Origin: Alisma plantago-aquatica
Taxonomy: Eukaryota; Streptophyta; Magnoliopsida; Alismatales; Alismataceae
Reading direction: 5' to 3'
Assembly (NCBI GenBank): GCA_963693085.1
Contig: OY856412.1
Location: 1,410,457,194-1,410,521,193, forward strand
Length of the DNA stretch: 64,000 nucleotides
Below are positions 26,401-38,832 of this stretch, piece after piece. Below the pieces are notes generated by a model. It saw only the letters and a list, made by a program, of their open reading frames with translations, was not told the DNA's origin and made no database searches. The position numbers and the translations under genes were made by a program. How positions within the stretch are numbered: the stretch's first letter is position 1; every line of letters begins with the position of its first letter.

Positions 26401-27204
26401 CCTTTTTGTTTATGAGATGGTGGTGGTGGTGCCCCATACCCAAGTTTCAAGGATGTGAAGCCTTGGCTCAACTTTTATATATATAGGGAGTTTGACAGTG
26501 AGTCATTCTCTATTAGTTTTTCAAGGATGTGAAGCCTTGGCCGCCTTTGTATTTTACATTTTTATAGGACTATGTTTATCTCACATGTATGCAGATTGAT
26601 GATTGGTTGTGGGGTGTGTGCCCTATTACCCATCTAAGTGCTTTTTTTGCACAAATTTATTTATTTGTTCATGGCAAGTATCATCTTTTATCAAGTTATG
26701 ATGTTTCTTTTCTTTTATGCCCGTGTGGGTAGTCCTTATCTCTTGTATGGGAAGCATTTTACATTTGTAGTCCTTATTTCATAAATTGCTCAAAGTTTCT
26801 TTTAGCTTACACATACCAGCTTTTTGCTGATGTATTTCTTTTCTTATTCTCTTTTGTGGGGTATGCTTCCAACCCCAGGTTAGATCGAGGAGAGTGAACT
26901 TCAACATCAAGCTTGTAGCTGATCTTTGGGAGGCTTGAAGAGGTGGTTAGATGACCCTCATCTTGGTCTTTGGCTTTTATGTTTAGTTTTCCTTTAGATA
27001 CCTATATGTGGTGAAGTGTTGTATCATGTTATAAAGCTTTGTAAATTGTTAGATAATGATATTTTCCGCTGCTACACATTGTGTAATGATACATACATGT
27101 TGAATGGATTAGTCTCCATCCCTTTGGCAAAATTTTTTACATGGTGTTTGGTTCAAGGGATGTGGTTTTTCTTTCTAGTAGAGAAGTGGTTTCACTTCTT
27201 TACA
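23419..27204 (+). repeat. Array LTR 4 (~3.79 kb), right end of the array
   Basis: Starts TGTAACATACCAG and ends exactly at the LTR terminus TTTACA at 27204, where the LARD LTR resumes with GATATCGTGCATAGG. TATA box at 24804-24811. The last 1690 bp appear identical to LTR 3. Confidence 0.85.
24804..24811 (+). promoter_or_regulatory. TATA box of array LTR 4
   Basis: TATATAAA in the context GCCCCTATATAAATGGC, aligned with the sites in LTRs 1 and 2. Confidence 0.65.
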
Positions 27205-27989
27205 GATATCGTGCATAGGGATTGGGTATCATCAATTGAAAATTTATATCAGCCAAGTAGGGTGATATTGGCCTAGTGAGGTGGTATCGACCATAATGGA
27301 GTGTTTTGATCACAAGTGAGGGGGATATCGGCCACAAGAGATGACATATCATGCAAGGGTATTGAGGTATTGTGAAAAGGTGCAAAGGAGCAAGAAGGAT
27401 CTCAATACTTAACCCTAAGTTGAGGCCGTGATCATCTTCAACCTTTGATTGAAGCATGATTTTAGGGTTATGATCTTCCTTTCTTTTCTTCTTCACCAAT
27501 TGCTTATCCATGGTGATTCCTTGTATATGAAGGAGTTTTGAATGAGCCTTGGACTTTTGATATGTCATCTTCAACCTTAGGAATGTGGAGCTTTGGAGCT
27601 TGGATCTTTGAAGTTGTTCTTAAGATGGGTTATATAACTTGAACTCTATCATGTTATTATTCATCACCTAAATTGATATACTTAATGATGTACTTTTAAT
27701 TCTGAAATTTTCCAAAATAGTTGATGACATTATGAGTTCTAGTAGTTTCTTCGACCTGTTTCCATGAACTTTAACAGTTAGAAAGAAGGTCTAGATCTTG
27801 AAGAAGATGGTATCGCCTTATAAAGTGATATTGGGTTCAAGCACACAAGCAAGCACCTCTAACCCGATATGGTGATGCACCTACTTCACTAAAATGATAT
27901 GTATATGATTTAATACTTTCTTGCACGATACGGTGGTGTAGTATCCATCTCTTGCACAATATGAGGTCAAGCAAACACCTCAAAAATGA

Positions 27990-28330
27990 TATTGGGCTAA
28001 GCACACCCCTCTTTTCCCGATATGGTGTGAAGCGAGCACACACCTCTTTGCCTGATACGGTGTGAAGCACACACACACCTCTTTACCCGATATAGTGTGA
28101 AGCGCACACACAACTCTTTGCCCGATATGGTGTGAAGCACACACACACCTCAAAAGTGATATGGAAGCATACATACACCTCAAGGGTTATATGGTAAGCA
28201 TACATACACCTCAAACCCAAGATGGTAAGCATACATACACCTCAAGGGTGATATGGTAAGCACACATACACCTCAAGGTCGATATGGTAAGCACACTTAC
28301 ACCTATAGGTGACATGGGTAGCAAGTGCAT
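27990..28330. repeat. Minisatellite in the LARD-like 5' LTR
   Basis: Tandem units of about 35 bp, built on CGATATGGTGTGAAGCACAC followed by ACACACCTCTTTGCC, grade into 30-31 bp units built on GATATGGTAAGCATACATAC followed by ACCTC. The corresponding array in the 3' LTR is at 35860-36240, with different copy sequences. Confidence 0.7.
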
Positions 28331-28866
28331 ACCTTTAAACTGATATTGGGTTAAGCATACACCTTTTGGATGATATGGTGTTGAGCATATCTCTAAAATG
28401 ATATTGTGGGTAATCTAATACACTAGATGACAGGAGTGGCAAGGTTGTTAGTACCCTAGTACATGTGATGGCCAATACACTAAAGTAGGGTGTGGCCAGT
28501 ATCTTCAAGTGAGGTGAGGATGTTACACCCATGAAGGGTGAAGTTGATACACCATATGAATGGTAAGGTTGATACCTTGATGGGTACGGGTATGAGGGAC
28601 ACGATGATGCCCAACTCAATATACACCTAATCTAATACATGTGTTCAACTTGACATACATGATTTCCACCCAATACTCCTTGTAAAGGTGAGGGAAAAAC
28701 ACTCTTGGGAGTGATGAGTATTATACCAAGCAATGGTGTGGCTAATACCTTGATAGGTGAAACACCTAAAGTGATTGATAATGGTCAATCCTATATCAGC
28801 AATGTCTTAACCTGAGATGAGTCCATATCACTTGATGATAGTTGGGTAATTCAAGTGTGTGACTTA

Positions 28867-30033
28867 TGGATCACCTTGTTCAAGGAATTTATGAGTTAAT
28901 GTGAATTTCTTTTGTTTTCAACCGTTAATTCTTCTTTCAAAGTAATTAAAGGAATTAGATTATCATTATGGTGATCAAGCATAACAATATAATTGAGAAA
29001 ATGAAATCATACCACAGATTTAAGAGGTAAAATATGAATTACTATGATAAAAATGCAATACAATGCTTCCCCGGGCTACTCCCAGTCCTAAAGACAAAGG
29101 GGATTAGCCCTGCATGTTCATCTCAAAGAAAAACATGGTTGAGAAAAGGGGAAACATGGAGAAAAATGTGAATAAGTAATGAAACCCATGAACAGAGAAG
29201 ATCCAAGCATACCTCGGCATAGAATGCGTGACTTACAGCCTTTCGGCAGTGGAAAATGTCTTCTTCGGCTTCCGGAATGGCTGGGGCGTGCTTCTGGGCT
29301 CCGTTCTTCTCTCCACACCTTCTCGGGACATGTGCAGCGGCTAATGACTTGATCCCTAGCTCTTGGCCGCCGTCATTAGGTATAATCACCGAGTTAGGTT
29401 GCAAAAATATCACATCCATCGGATTTAGATCAATCTAAAACAAACATGCATCTGACGGTGTCGATACCATCGACGCAAGTCGATGGTATCGATCCTGCAC
29501 GATATCGGCAAGTCTTCTTTTCTTTTCTTCGTTGCGCCTGATGCTGACTCGATACCATCGACGCGGGTCGATGGTATCGACACCCTTAAGTGTCAGTTCT
29601 ATCCCTTTACCATTGCTGAATCTTCAGGTGTCGATAGTATCAACTTTAGGTTCGATAGTATCGACTATCTACTCACCAGCAACCTGATGGTATGTCGCTA
29701 CCATCGACTTCCCTATCGATGGTAGTGACTATGTGCTGCTCCTTGCGACTGGCAACCTGTGGCTATGTCAATAGTATCGACAGCTGTCGATGGTATCGAC
29801 AACTGCAGATATGCATTTTTCCTAAAATTGCAACACAACACCACATAAGCCGAAATAAAACATATTATTGTAATCATTTATGCTCAAAACAATAAAATAA
29901 GGGAGAATTGATGCTTAGAAGGGTCATAGACTAAAGTAAGTGAATTATGCAATATTAACCACCAAAATGACCAATAAACGCATAAAACGTGAGTGAAACA
30001 AGTCTATAAATGCGACTCAAAATCATCGCATCA
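28867..30033. repeat. Foreign ~1.17-kb block replacing LTR sequence
   Basis: Left and right of this block the 5' LTR aligns with the 3' LTR (GTGTGACTTATGG to 28869, CCATGACTC from 30034). Inside, the sequence is unrelated: the 3' LTR has about 1.19 kb of different DNA there (36767-36855 plus 44156-45256). The block begins TGG and ends CATCA, so on the minus strand it reads TGATGCGATG...ATCCA and could be a solo LTR whose insertion or recombination removed host LTR sequence. No target duplication is visible. Confidence 0.5.
29455..29805. repeat. Cluster of GTCGATACCATCGAC-type inverted repeats
   Basis: At least five inverted-repeat pairs lie at about 29459, 29550, 29629, 29697 and 29768, each combining CGATACCATCGAC or CGATAGTATCGAC with its complement after a 4-12 nt spacer. 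They lie about 65-90 bp apart inside the foreign block. Confidence 0.6.
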
Positions 30034-31118
30034 CCATGACTCGATGATTTCATAACTAGGGATGGTTGTTAGTAGATGTTCCCCTAAGAGAGTGCAGTTG
30101 ATGTTGTAGCTCTAAGCGAGAATGCCTACGTACCCTGGAATAGCTATTTGCAGCCGACACAAGATGTCCTCCTAAACTTAAGTGGTCTCGTACTGACCGA
30201 GACAAGTGAGGTCATGGAAACCGACTCTCCCATTGACTTTGTATGGTACCGACTTGTGAGAAGTTTATGGTCGGTTGGAGATGAACTGGGTATGCTTCAT
30301 CTCCTCAGGGCATAAGCGTGATTGTTAAAATATGTTCAGTCATGTAGCATATCTGCTTAAGGATCGAATACGAGAAATATTGTTTGATGCACAATTTAGT
30401 TATACATCTTAGTTGATAGATGATATTTATTTTTCTTTACATTCCTTGCAAAGTAGATAGATGATTTATAATTCTACCATGGGTAGATGAAATGTTCTCC
30501 TTAAGAAAGGAGATGATTTTATTATGTTCATACAATGATTAATCATGCTTTCTAATATAAAAAGAACCTCTGCTCGATTTATAAATGTTTAATCTATGAT
30601 AATAATATGGTCGACGGAGAGTTATATCTCTCGCTGGGACAATTGTCTCACCCTGTGGGATCCACAATTTTTTTTAGGTGGACGTGCATGAGGCGGTGAA
30701 GACCTTACTGCAGAGGATAAACAACAGCTGAGGCAGCAGTGACAACTCAGGTTGAGTGTACTATTTTTCGTGTCTTGTAGATAGAAGTCCTGTGTGTCAT
30801 CTCTGTACTCTCAGGTCCTTGGAGTTGATTCATGATAATCTTGTGAACAATCTGAGATTTTGGCTTGAATGCCTCGAGGTTTTATGTTTCTCCAGTATGT
30901 GTTTTGATAGAGAACATGTTATATGTTATCCTCAAGATGAGATGTTGTACAACATAATCATGATATGTATGAGTTTTGGATCTTTCAGTAAGAGTTTTCT
31001 GGAAAAGGATCTCCTTGCAAAATGGTTTTATATTTTAGTGATTTTTTTAATCCACTGATTATGTTTATTCTGATTAATTAGTAACGATTTGTTTTTCGGT
31101 GTGATGATGGTCGTTTCA

Positions 31119-34050
31119 AGTTTTGGTATCAAAGCCTAAGGTTCGTTGAGTCCACAGAGGCATAGTACTAAGGTGTTGAGTCTATTCTAGTGTCCTCCAG
31201 TATGCTCTATAGTGACTTCTTCTTATGCAAAAGAAAGGGTGAAGTTTAAAAATGACTGGAGAACACGAGGAACACATTGCTGAGAGCAATGTTGTTGCGC
31301 CAAGAGAGGGTGAAAGGGGTTAGGCAAGAGAAGAATGAGTGCTTGAGAATTCCCATCTTGACCCAATCAGGATAGAGAATCTTATTTTTATGTTGTTATT
31401 GGACTATTAAGGACAATAGTGATGCATATAGTAAACTGGATACTAGCATTACAACCAAGGTTACCAGTTCTTAATGCAGAAATGTTGGGCTCTATAAGGG
31501 GTCCTGAATGACATAGTCATGTTAGAATAGTGGAAAATGTGGGAAAGATTAACATATGGCAAGAAAATAGACTCTGCCATAAGTATAGACAGATAGTATA
31601 TCAGTGATGGTAATGCCCAAGAAGGGGCAATAAGCTGAGTATTAAGGTAAGGTCTCTATAATTTTAGAGACATTTGCCTAGTTGTTCTAAAAAGCCAAAG
31701 TTTTTGGTGTCGTCAGTGCAATAAATGCCTAGTGCACCAGGGCAGTAGTCGCTAAGTAAAGGCAAAAGTCCTAACTTTCCACCTATAAGAACCCATGGCT
31801 TAGTTTTTAAATCGGTAATAAGACTAATAAGACCATGGTACGAGGGCAAGACATGTTATAGGTATGGACATGTTGAGCATACTAAACTCTTTTCTTTGAA
31901 AATAAGGGAGGAAATGACTCAACAACCGAGGTAGGCTCGGCAGGGCTTACGAAAGTCACAACCCAATAGTGTAAAAAGGCAAGAGCAACAACATGAAACA
32001 GCTAGACTCTATGTGTTGAGTCAACCTGAAGTGATAGATGACCGTGAGGGGTAACAGTCAGATAGAGCTTTTTCATTTTGATATACCTTCTCTTGATTTT
32101 ATCTGATAATCATAAGAAGGATTGATGTTGTTGACTTCCCTTTGGTTGCCCTATGGGAACACAGGGAAGAAATGATGAGAACTAGAATTTATATTCTGTT
32201 CAATATTCTTTTAAATGTTCTATAATGCTCTTATCTGTGTGAAAGAGGATGAGATATAGAAGTGATGCCTGGAGAAAATCTAGGAATGTTAAATCATGTG
32301 TTTTTGATGATACGAAAAGTAAGGAATATGATAGTACACAAAGTTCATACTACCTAATCTTAGTACTTGTATACCCTTGCCAGGTATTCAACTATTGAAG
32401 ATAAGGTGAGTATGGAACTCTTAGATTGTTATCTTTATGATTACTCTGATCAAGTAGTCATTTTGAGACATTCTAGTGAGTATAATGAAACTGGAAATAC
32501 GGTATGTCCTAAGTGCAAAAAAATGGAATCTGAGATGATCTCATATCAATCTATCTGTATGTGGAAGTAAAAAGTATAATCCTCATGATAAAGAGAATGA
32601 GGACAAGGGAGATGATCCCTGTCTGATAAAGCCTGTGTTAATAGTAAAGATCTTTTCCCATTATGTGGAAATGTGATAAAATCACAAAATGTTCATGAAC
32701 ATGTTAGAAAATAACAAAGAAAGGAGTGATGACATGTAATCAACCTTATAATTCATATGATGATGGCAAGGAAACTAGGATGAAATCAAAGTAAATGACT
32801 CATGAATAGTTGAAAGTTCATGCAATAATTAGAGGAGATGATAATCTCTTCTCTTTGATAAACAACCCCGGGTAATGATGGGGTGATAAGAGGAATATGT
32901 TTCTTTGTGTTCTTTCCTTTCATGGACATGGAAATCAAGTGAGTCTTATGACACTTTATGTGCATGAGTTAAAAGTATTCAATTGATGGATCCTTAGAAA
33001 AGTATCAGTTCGTCTTGGACGTTGGTTCCAAGACAAATATATGTGTAACAAGTAATGTCCCAAGATGAAAGAAAGATCCTTTTAGATGTGTGTCTTTGGT
33101 AATAACAATAGAGAGATGGAAATGATGAGGATGTGATATGTTTTCGACACATGTGACGGATACCAAGGTAAGGAATTCTGGTATCTAAAAAGTATTGGGT
33201 GGTATGGGAAAGTAAAAACATAACTCCTAATCAGCTGATTTATGTTGGTTACCTGGAATGGCCAACTGTGAAATTAGTCTAGTTACATACCATAGTATGG
33301 ACATCATATGTTAGAGGTTTATACTCTCCATAAACATAACATCGATAAGAATGTACTAATTGAAGGAACAATTGTAAAATCATTGTGGGAAAATCTTATC
33401 AAGCTAAAAATAATTCCTTAGAATACCCCTATCTAGATCTGTTAAGGAAACTTATACATAACATCTAAAGATACCTTTAAGATAAGTTCTTAATTGATAA
33501 ATAACCCCACCTTATGATAAGAGAATGTACAACTAATGAGAAATTTGGTACAAGTTGTAAGAAAGTTTAGTGTTGTGTCAGCAGATTAGATGGCACAACA
33601 GATGTATGATAAGACTTGTAGTCCCAAGTGGGTGACAGAACGTAACTCTGGTCTTTCTTTGGAAGTGAAATGCTAAACTGAATGAGGAGTATGGAAGACT
33701 CCCCAGAATCAAGAATCTTTTCACATAAAGTTGTAAGTTGAGAAAGGTGACAAATCAGTGAGGTTTGACACCTGAGTTAAATAGGGTATGTGTAATGTTT
33801 CTCTGACTAAGAAAAGTGTTACCGGACATAGAGCTGACTCTATAGTCAATAATGAAAAGGTAGTTGAATATATATATGACAGATTCAAATGATAACCATA
33901 TGTGGAAGAACTTTATGCTGGTCAAAGTTCTATGGCATCTCCATAACATCAATATGTTATGTGGAGACTTGATGATATAATGAATATATAATATCTGTCT
34001 CCCTTTACCTGGGATTTCGGGGACAAAATCCTTGTTAGGGGTTCATAACT
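31119..34050 (+). pseudogene. LARD-like internal domain with decayed gypsy gag trace
   Basis: The primer-binding site TGGTATCAAAGCC is at 31124-31136. A possible gag start follows (ATGACTGGAGAACACGAGG near 31252), quickly interrupted by a stop. Around 31854-31883 the translation CYRYGHVEH recalls a zinc knuckle with its second Cys lost, and near 32000-32050 ARLYVLSQPE resembles the segment joining gag to protease in chromovirus-type gypsy elements. Stops and frameshifts are frequent throughout. From about 32100 to 34050 I recognise no pol domain. ATTTCGGGGACAAAATCC near 34013-34031 resembles the conserved gypsy 3' end before the LTR. Family assignment is tentative. Confidence 0.5.
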
Positions 34051-36855
34051 TGTAATGACCCTGACCTGGGTTATGAGGTAATCATATTTGTTTTTTCTAA
34101 GTAAGTTGCTTAGAACTTTAATATAATACTCTAAGGTGTTTTGTTATCATGTGACACACTTATGTTCCAAGTTTGGTCCTTATTGAATGTTGTTTGAGCA
34201 ATGTTCCTTTATTTTGGACCAAAGTGCAATTTACCCAAGTTGAGGGGTTATATTTCAATATGTCACATGTATAACGTGCCCTATATGTTTTAGCATCATT
34301 ATAGAGAGAATTATGCTAAGTGGTGGCTTGTGGAAAGCCTAAATTCCAAGTTTGAACATGTTTGAATAATGTTAGTACCTTGTGCACCAATTTTGGTACA
34401 AATTGTAATTTACCAAAAATATAGGGTTGATATACAAATTACCACCTCTAGAGTGTCCCTACTCCCTCCTAGTATCATGTAGAGGATATATAAATAAGGA
34501 GACACCATGTTTGAATCTATTGTGAGTGATGGTGATCTTGGTGGTGAAATGACCAAGAAAAAGGGTTGAATATGAAACCCTAACTTGGGTTGTATCTAGT
34601 TGAAAAGCTTATATACAAGCGCCTATCAGCCAAGGAGCCAAAGGAGGAGTCTCATATCATTTTTTGGACTCTTGGAAAATCCCATGACGTGCAAAGAACC
34701 TCAAGGAGGTGAAGTGTATCGGTTTACAACTTCCTTAGAAAAGTTGTATCAGGTTGTGAATAAAGTGGTGATTTTGTTGATATATTTTATTCAAAGGGAT
34801 AAGTAATGGACAAAAATTCATCCCTAGATTATCCTCAAGTGTTTTGAATGTCAACATAAATGTTAATTCATGCATGTACACGTGTCACCCATGCATGGAC
34901 ACATGGCACCTAGTAGCTCAAATTGATGACACCTCATTTTCACACTTCTTCATGAACAACAAGTATATATACCCCTTCTTTCACCCTTTAGTGAACGTTT
35001 TTGAATCCTACCACCTCGTTTCTCTTATATATTGTGCATAGGGTCCTTGTATCGTGCAGGAGTGATGTGGTATCATGCATAGGCCTTGGGTATCGTCCAT
35101 AGCAAGTTCATATCGGCCAAGTAGGGTGATATCGGCCTAGTGAGGTGATATCGGCCACAGTGGAGTGTTTTGATCACAAGTGAGGAGGATATCGACCACA
35201 AGTGATGGAATATCGTGCAAGGGTAGTGAGGTATCATGCAAAGGTGCTAAGGACCAAGAAGGAGCTCAATACTTAACCCTAAGGTGAGGCCATGATCATC
35301 TTCAACCTTTGATTGAAGCATGATTTTAGGGTTATGATCTTACTTTCTTTTCTTCTTCACCAATTGCTTATCCATGGTGATTCCTTGTATATGAAGGAGT
35401 TGTGAACGAGCCTTGGACTTTTGATAAGTCATATTAAACCTTAGGAATGTGGAGATTTGGATCTTGGAGCTTTGAAGTTGTTCTTAAGGCGGGTAATATA
35501 ACTTGAACTCTATCATGTTATTATTCATCACCTAAATTTCTATACTTAATGATCTACTTTTAATACTGAAATTTTCTAAAATAGTTGATGACATTATGAG
35601 TTCTAGTAGTTTCTTAGACATGTTTCCATGAACTTTAATAGTTATAAAGAAGGTCTAGAGCTTGAAGAATATGGTATCACCTTATAAAGTGATATCGAGT
35701 TCGAGCACACAAGCAAGCACCTCTAACCCAATATGGTGATGCACCTACTTCACTAAAACGATATGGATATGATTTAATACTTTCTTTCACGATATGGTAG
35801 TGTAGTATACACCTCTTGAATGATATGAGGTCAAGAAAACACCTCAAAAATGATATTGGGCTAAGAATACACCTCTTTGCCCGATATGGTGTGAAGCAAG
35901 CACACACCTCTTTGCCCAATATGGTGTGAAACACACACACACCTCTTTGCCCGATATGGTGTGAAGCACACTCACACCTCTTTGCCCGATATGGTGTGAA
36001 GCACACACACACCTAAAAAGTGATATGGAGGCATACATACACCTCAAGGGTGATATGGTAAGCATACATACACCTCAAACCAAAAATGGTAAGCATACAT
36101 ACACCTCAAGGGTGATATGGTAAGAACACATACACCTCAAACCCAAGATAGTAAGCACACATACACCTCAAGGTCGATATGGTAAGCACACATACACCTA
36201 TAGGTGATATGGGTAGCAAGTGTATACCTTTAAACTGATATTGGGTTAAGCATACAACGTTTGGACGATATGGTGTTGAGCACATATCTCTAAAATGATA
36301 TGGTGGGTAACCCAATACACTAGATGACAGGAGTGGCAAGGTGGTTAGTACCCTAGTACATGTGATGGCCAATACACTAAAGTAGGGTGTGGCCAATATC
36401 TTCAAGTGAGGTGAGGATGTTACACCCATGAAGGGTGAAGTTGATACACCATATGAATGGTAAGGTCGATACCTTGATGGGTAAGGGTATGAGGGACATG
36501 ATGATGCCCAGCTCAATATTTACCTAATCCAATACATGTGTTCAATTTGACATACATAATTTCCACTCAATACTCCTTTTAAAGGTGAGGGAAAAACACT
36601 CTTGGGAGTGATGAGTATTATACCAAGCAATGGTGTGGCTTTTACCTTGATAGATGAAACACCTAAAGTGATTGATAATGGTCAATCCTATATCAGCAAT
36701 GTCTTAGCCTGAAATGAGTCCATATCACTTGATGATAGTTGGGTAATTCAAGTGTGTGACTTATGGCCAATACATTACATGATAATTGTGATGTGCTAGT
36801 GCATAAAGTATTAGGATGGGAAATACCCTAATACAAGATAAGTTGATGAACTTAA
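34051..36855 (+). repeat. LARD-like 3' LTR, first part
   Basis: Starts TGTAATGACCCTGACCT and is collinear with 6648-7545 and then 27205-28869. It is interrupted at 36855 by the Sirevirus-like element; CTTAA at 36851-36855 is the left target duplication. It keeps the 117 bp (34951-35067) missing from the 5' copy. Confidence 0.82.
35860..36240. repeat. Minisatellite in the LARD-like 3' LTR
   Basis: Same 35-bp and ~31-bp unit families as at 27990-28330. About four 35-bp units (TTTGCCCGATATGGTGTGAA type) are followed by TGATATGGTAAGCATACATA-type units. Relative to the 5' LTR, units differ in number and sequence. Confidence 0.7.
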
Positions 36856-38276
36856 TGAAAAACACTAGAGGGGGGGGGTGAATAGAGTTTTTAAAATAAT
36901 TTTTACAATTTGTTGAACTCAAACAACCACAATTGAAATTGGAAGAAGGAGACATGTGTTTAGAGTGGTTCCAACTTTAGCAAATACTAAAGTTGTCAGT
37001 CCACTACCCGGTTGCTTACCCAACCGGGATTTTGAAAGTATTTATTTTATTACATTCTCAAGGATTTATACAAAATACAATACTTTCCTTTACACCCTTT
37101 GAACAACCTTCACTTGAAGTAGGTGCACCAACTTTGAGGTAGCCTTCTTGAAGTAACTCCAAGCTCCCCCTTGAAGTAGCCTTCCTCTCTAGAAGTAACC
37201 TCCCGTTGCACCAGCCTTCTGAAGTAGCTCAAAGTCACCTTCTTCACCAAGAAGATCTCCACCCTCTCCAATCAGCAGCCTCCAACCTAGGAGTAGCAAG
37301 GAGAGTACAAACGGTAATAGAGAACAAGAAAGGAAAAAGGAAATTACAACTTATCCTTTGTAACCCAAGGCTTGATTTGCCTAGATCAAGCGTATAGATC
37401 TCCTAACCAAGTGTATGGACTTGTGATTGCAGTGGGTAGGAGATACTAGCCTATAGGAAACGAATTTTGAGATAAGGAAGGAAGTAGCCAATTGTCACAA
37501 TGCTCAAATTGCTCACAAACAGATTGCTCAAAGTATGCTCAAGGATTTCTCAAGTGTAGCGTGTTTGAGTGTCCCATGGCTTGTCCTATTTATAGGAATG
37601 GCCTAAGGATGCTTAAGGACGTTCTAGACAACTTCTAGGGGTTTCTAAGTGCTTAACTAGCCGTTAGGTACAAGTTTGTTGCTTTAACAACAACTAATTA
37701 ATTAATTCTGCAGTTGCTGTCACAGACCATCTCGGTCGAGGAATGGTCGATCGAGACACCTACTCGGTCGAACTTTTGTCGACCGACAGGCTCTCTGGAA
37801 CAAGTGTTTTGCAACGTTTATCTCCAACTTCCAACTACCTTGTTAGTTGTGTCTAACGGCTACTTTCGATCTTTCTCGGTCGAGAAGATTGTCGACCGAG
37901 AGTGTCTCGGTCGAGGAGTTAGTCGACCGAGATAGACCATGTTTCAATCTTTTAATTAAACCACTAAATGTGTGTATGAGTGTGCATATGTGACTTTATT
38001 TGAAGGGGATGACCTATCTAAATGTGGTGTTTAGCTAGGGAGAATCTAACGCTTGATTTACATGAAATCTAAGTACTTGTACATTATATATTTGTACAAG
38101 TTTTTACAAGGCGATTACATTTCATGAAAATACAAACATATAAGCATATGGATTTCCCTAATTGCTTTTGTCATCCACCTTAATCCTGCACACTCAAGTA
38201 GCTCGTTAGATCAATAAGAATGAAATGTTTGTCATAATCAAAACAAAGGGATTTATAGATGTCCATTTAGCCAACA
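36856..38276 (-). repeat. 3' LTR of the minus-strand Sirevirus-like element
   Basis: On the plus strand it starts TGAAAAACACTAGAGG and ends TTTAGCCAACA. It carries CTCGGTCGAG...GTCGACCGAG inverted repeats at 37731-37789 and 37875-37932. It differs from the 5' LTR by scattered substitutions, a G-run length change and a 4-bp indel (GTGTAGCGTG against GTGTAGTAAGCGTG). Confidence 0.87.
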
Positions 38277-38285
38277 ATCTCCCCC
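38277..38285 (-). other. Polypurine tract
   Basis: On the minus strand GGGGGAGAT directly precedes the 3' LTR start TGTTGG. The plus-strand element has the same GGGGGAGAT before its 3' LTR at 63433. Confidence 0.75.
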
Positions 38286-38832
38286 TTTTTGAAGATGACA
38301 AACATTTCCAAAATATAAATGAAAGAAATATAAAATATATGAGTTTCATACCTGAAGATTACCTTTTGTAGCCATTCTTGTTTTGCAAGTAAGTGCTTGG
38401 CCTTTTTCATTATGAAACTCAGTTATTATAGTTTTGATCTTTATTTTATTTTGATATTCTTTTCTCCCCTTTTGTCATTTCAAAAAGATATCCATGTTGA
38501 ATATTTGATATTACGTCTCCCCCTTAATTTTATACTATGCTCCCCTTTAGATAGATATCCCAAGGTAAAAGTGCTTTGCAATATATGTCAATTTAGCCAT
38601 AATTTTAACTTTTAGGTATTTGCAAAGATTTTCATCCTTTTTAATTTATTTGTATTTATTACTCCCCTTATTTTGTATGCTCTACAATAGTCTTCAAATG
38701 ATGCCAAAAGGATATCCATTATAAAGATAACCAATTTCATTACAAGCATGAAAAGATAGCGAAATCATGTAATGATAACCCATTTATTACAATTTTGCAA
38801 AGATTCCATTACAACTAATACAACTCCAAATC

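Larger units (their letters stand above)
7546..27204 (+). mobile_element. Tandem array of gag-only Ty3/gypsy units (int-LTR-int-LTR-int-LTR-int-LTR)
   Basis: Four internal gag segments alternate with four LTRs: LTRs at 8614-12395, 13785-17553, 18943-22029 and 23419-27204. LTRs start TGTAACATACCAG and end CTTCTTTACA. Start-to-start spacing is 5171, 5158 and 4476 bp; the last is short because the third LTR lacks about 699 bp. The left end is truncated (no 5' LTR, no gag N-terminus) and the right end is exactly an LTR end. No protease, RT, RNase H or integrase is seen. The GATTTCGAGGACGAAATCCC motif before the LTRs resembles the conserved 3' end of Tekay/Del-type chromoviruses, so the unit is probably a non-autonomous derivative of that group. 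Shared stop mutations and constant phasing point to unequal recombination rather than repeated transposition. Confidence 0.85.
27205..31118 (+). repeat. LARD-like 5' LTR, second part
   Basis: Resumes collinearity with the 3' LTR at about 35067 (TATCATGCATAGG) and runs to TTTCA at 31118, which matches the 3' LTR end at 46340. It includes a 35-bp minisatellite and a block at 28867-30033 with no counterpart in the other LTR. Short ORFs here are not conserved as proteins. Confidence 0.8.

Noticed and set aside
27837..28183. Cys/His-rich short ORFs (also 35677-36065) as zinc-finger peptides
   Set aside because: They are translations of the 35-bp minisatellite on the minus strand; periodic Cys/His comes from the repeat unit.
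27990..28330. CRISPR-like array
   Set aside because: Repeat units are contiguous and degenerate with no unique spacers, in a plant LTR.
32367..32570. 67-codon ORF in the LARD internal domain as a functional gene
   Set aside because: Short, isolated, in a region full of stops; a CPKC-type pair alone is not enough to call a zinc knuckle.
37206..37397. 63-73-codon ORFs repeated in both Sirevirus-like LTRs (37206, 37714, 43078, 43590)
   Set aside because: They appear in duplicate only because the LTRs are duplicated, run opposite to the element, and translate short GAAGTAGC-type or palindrome repeats.
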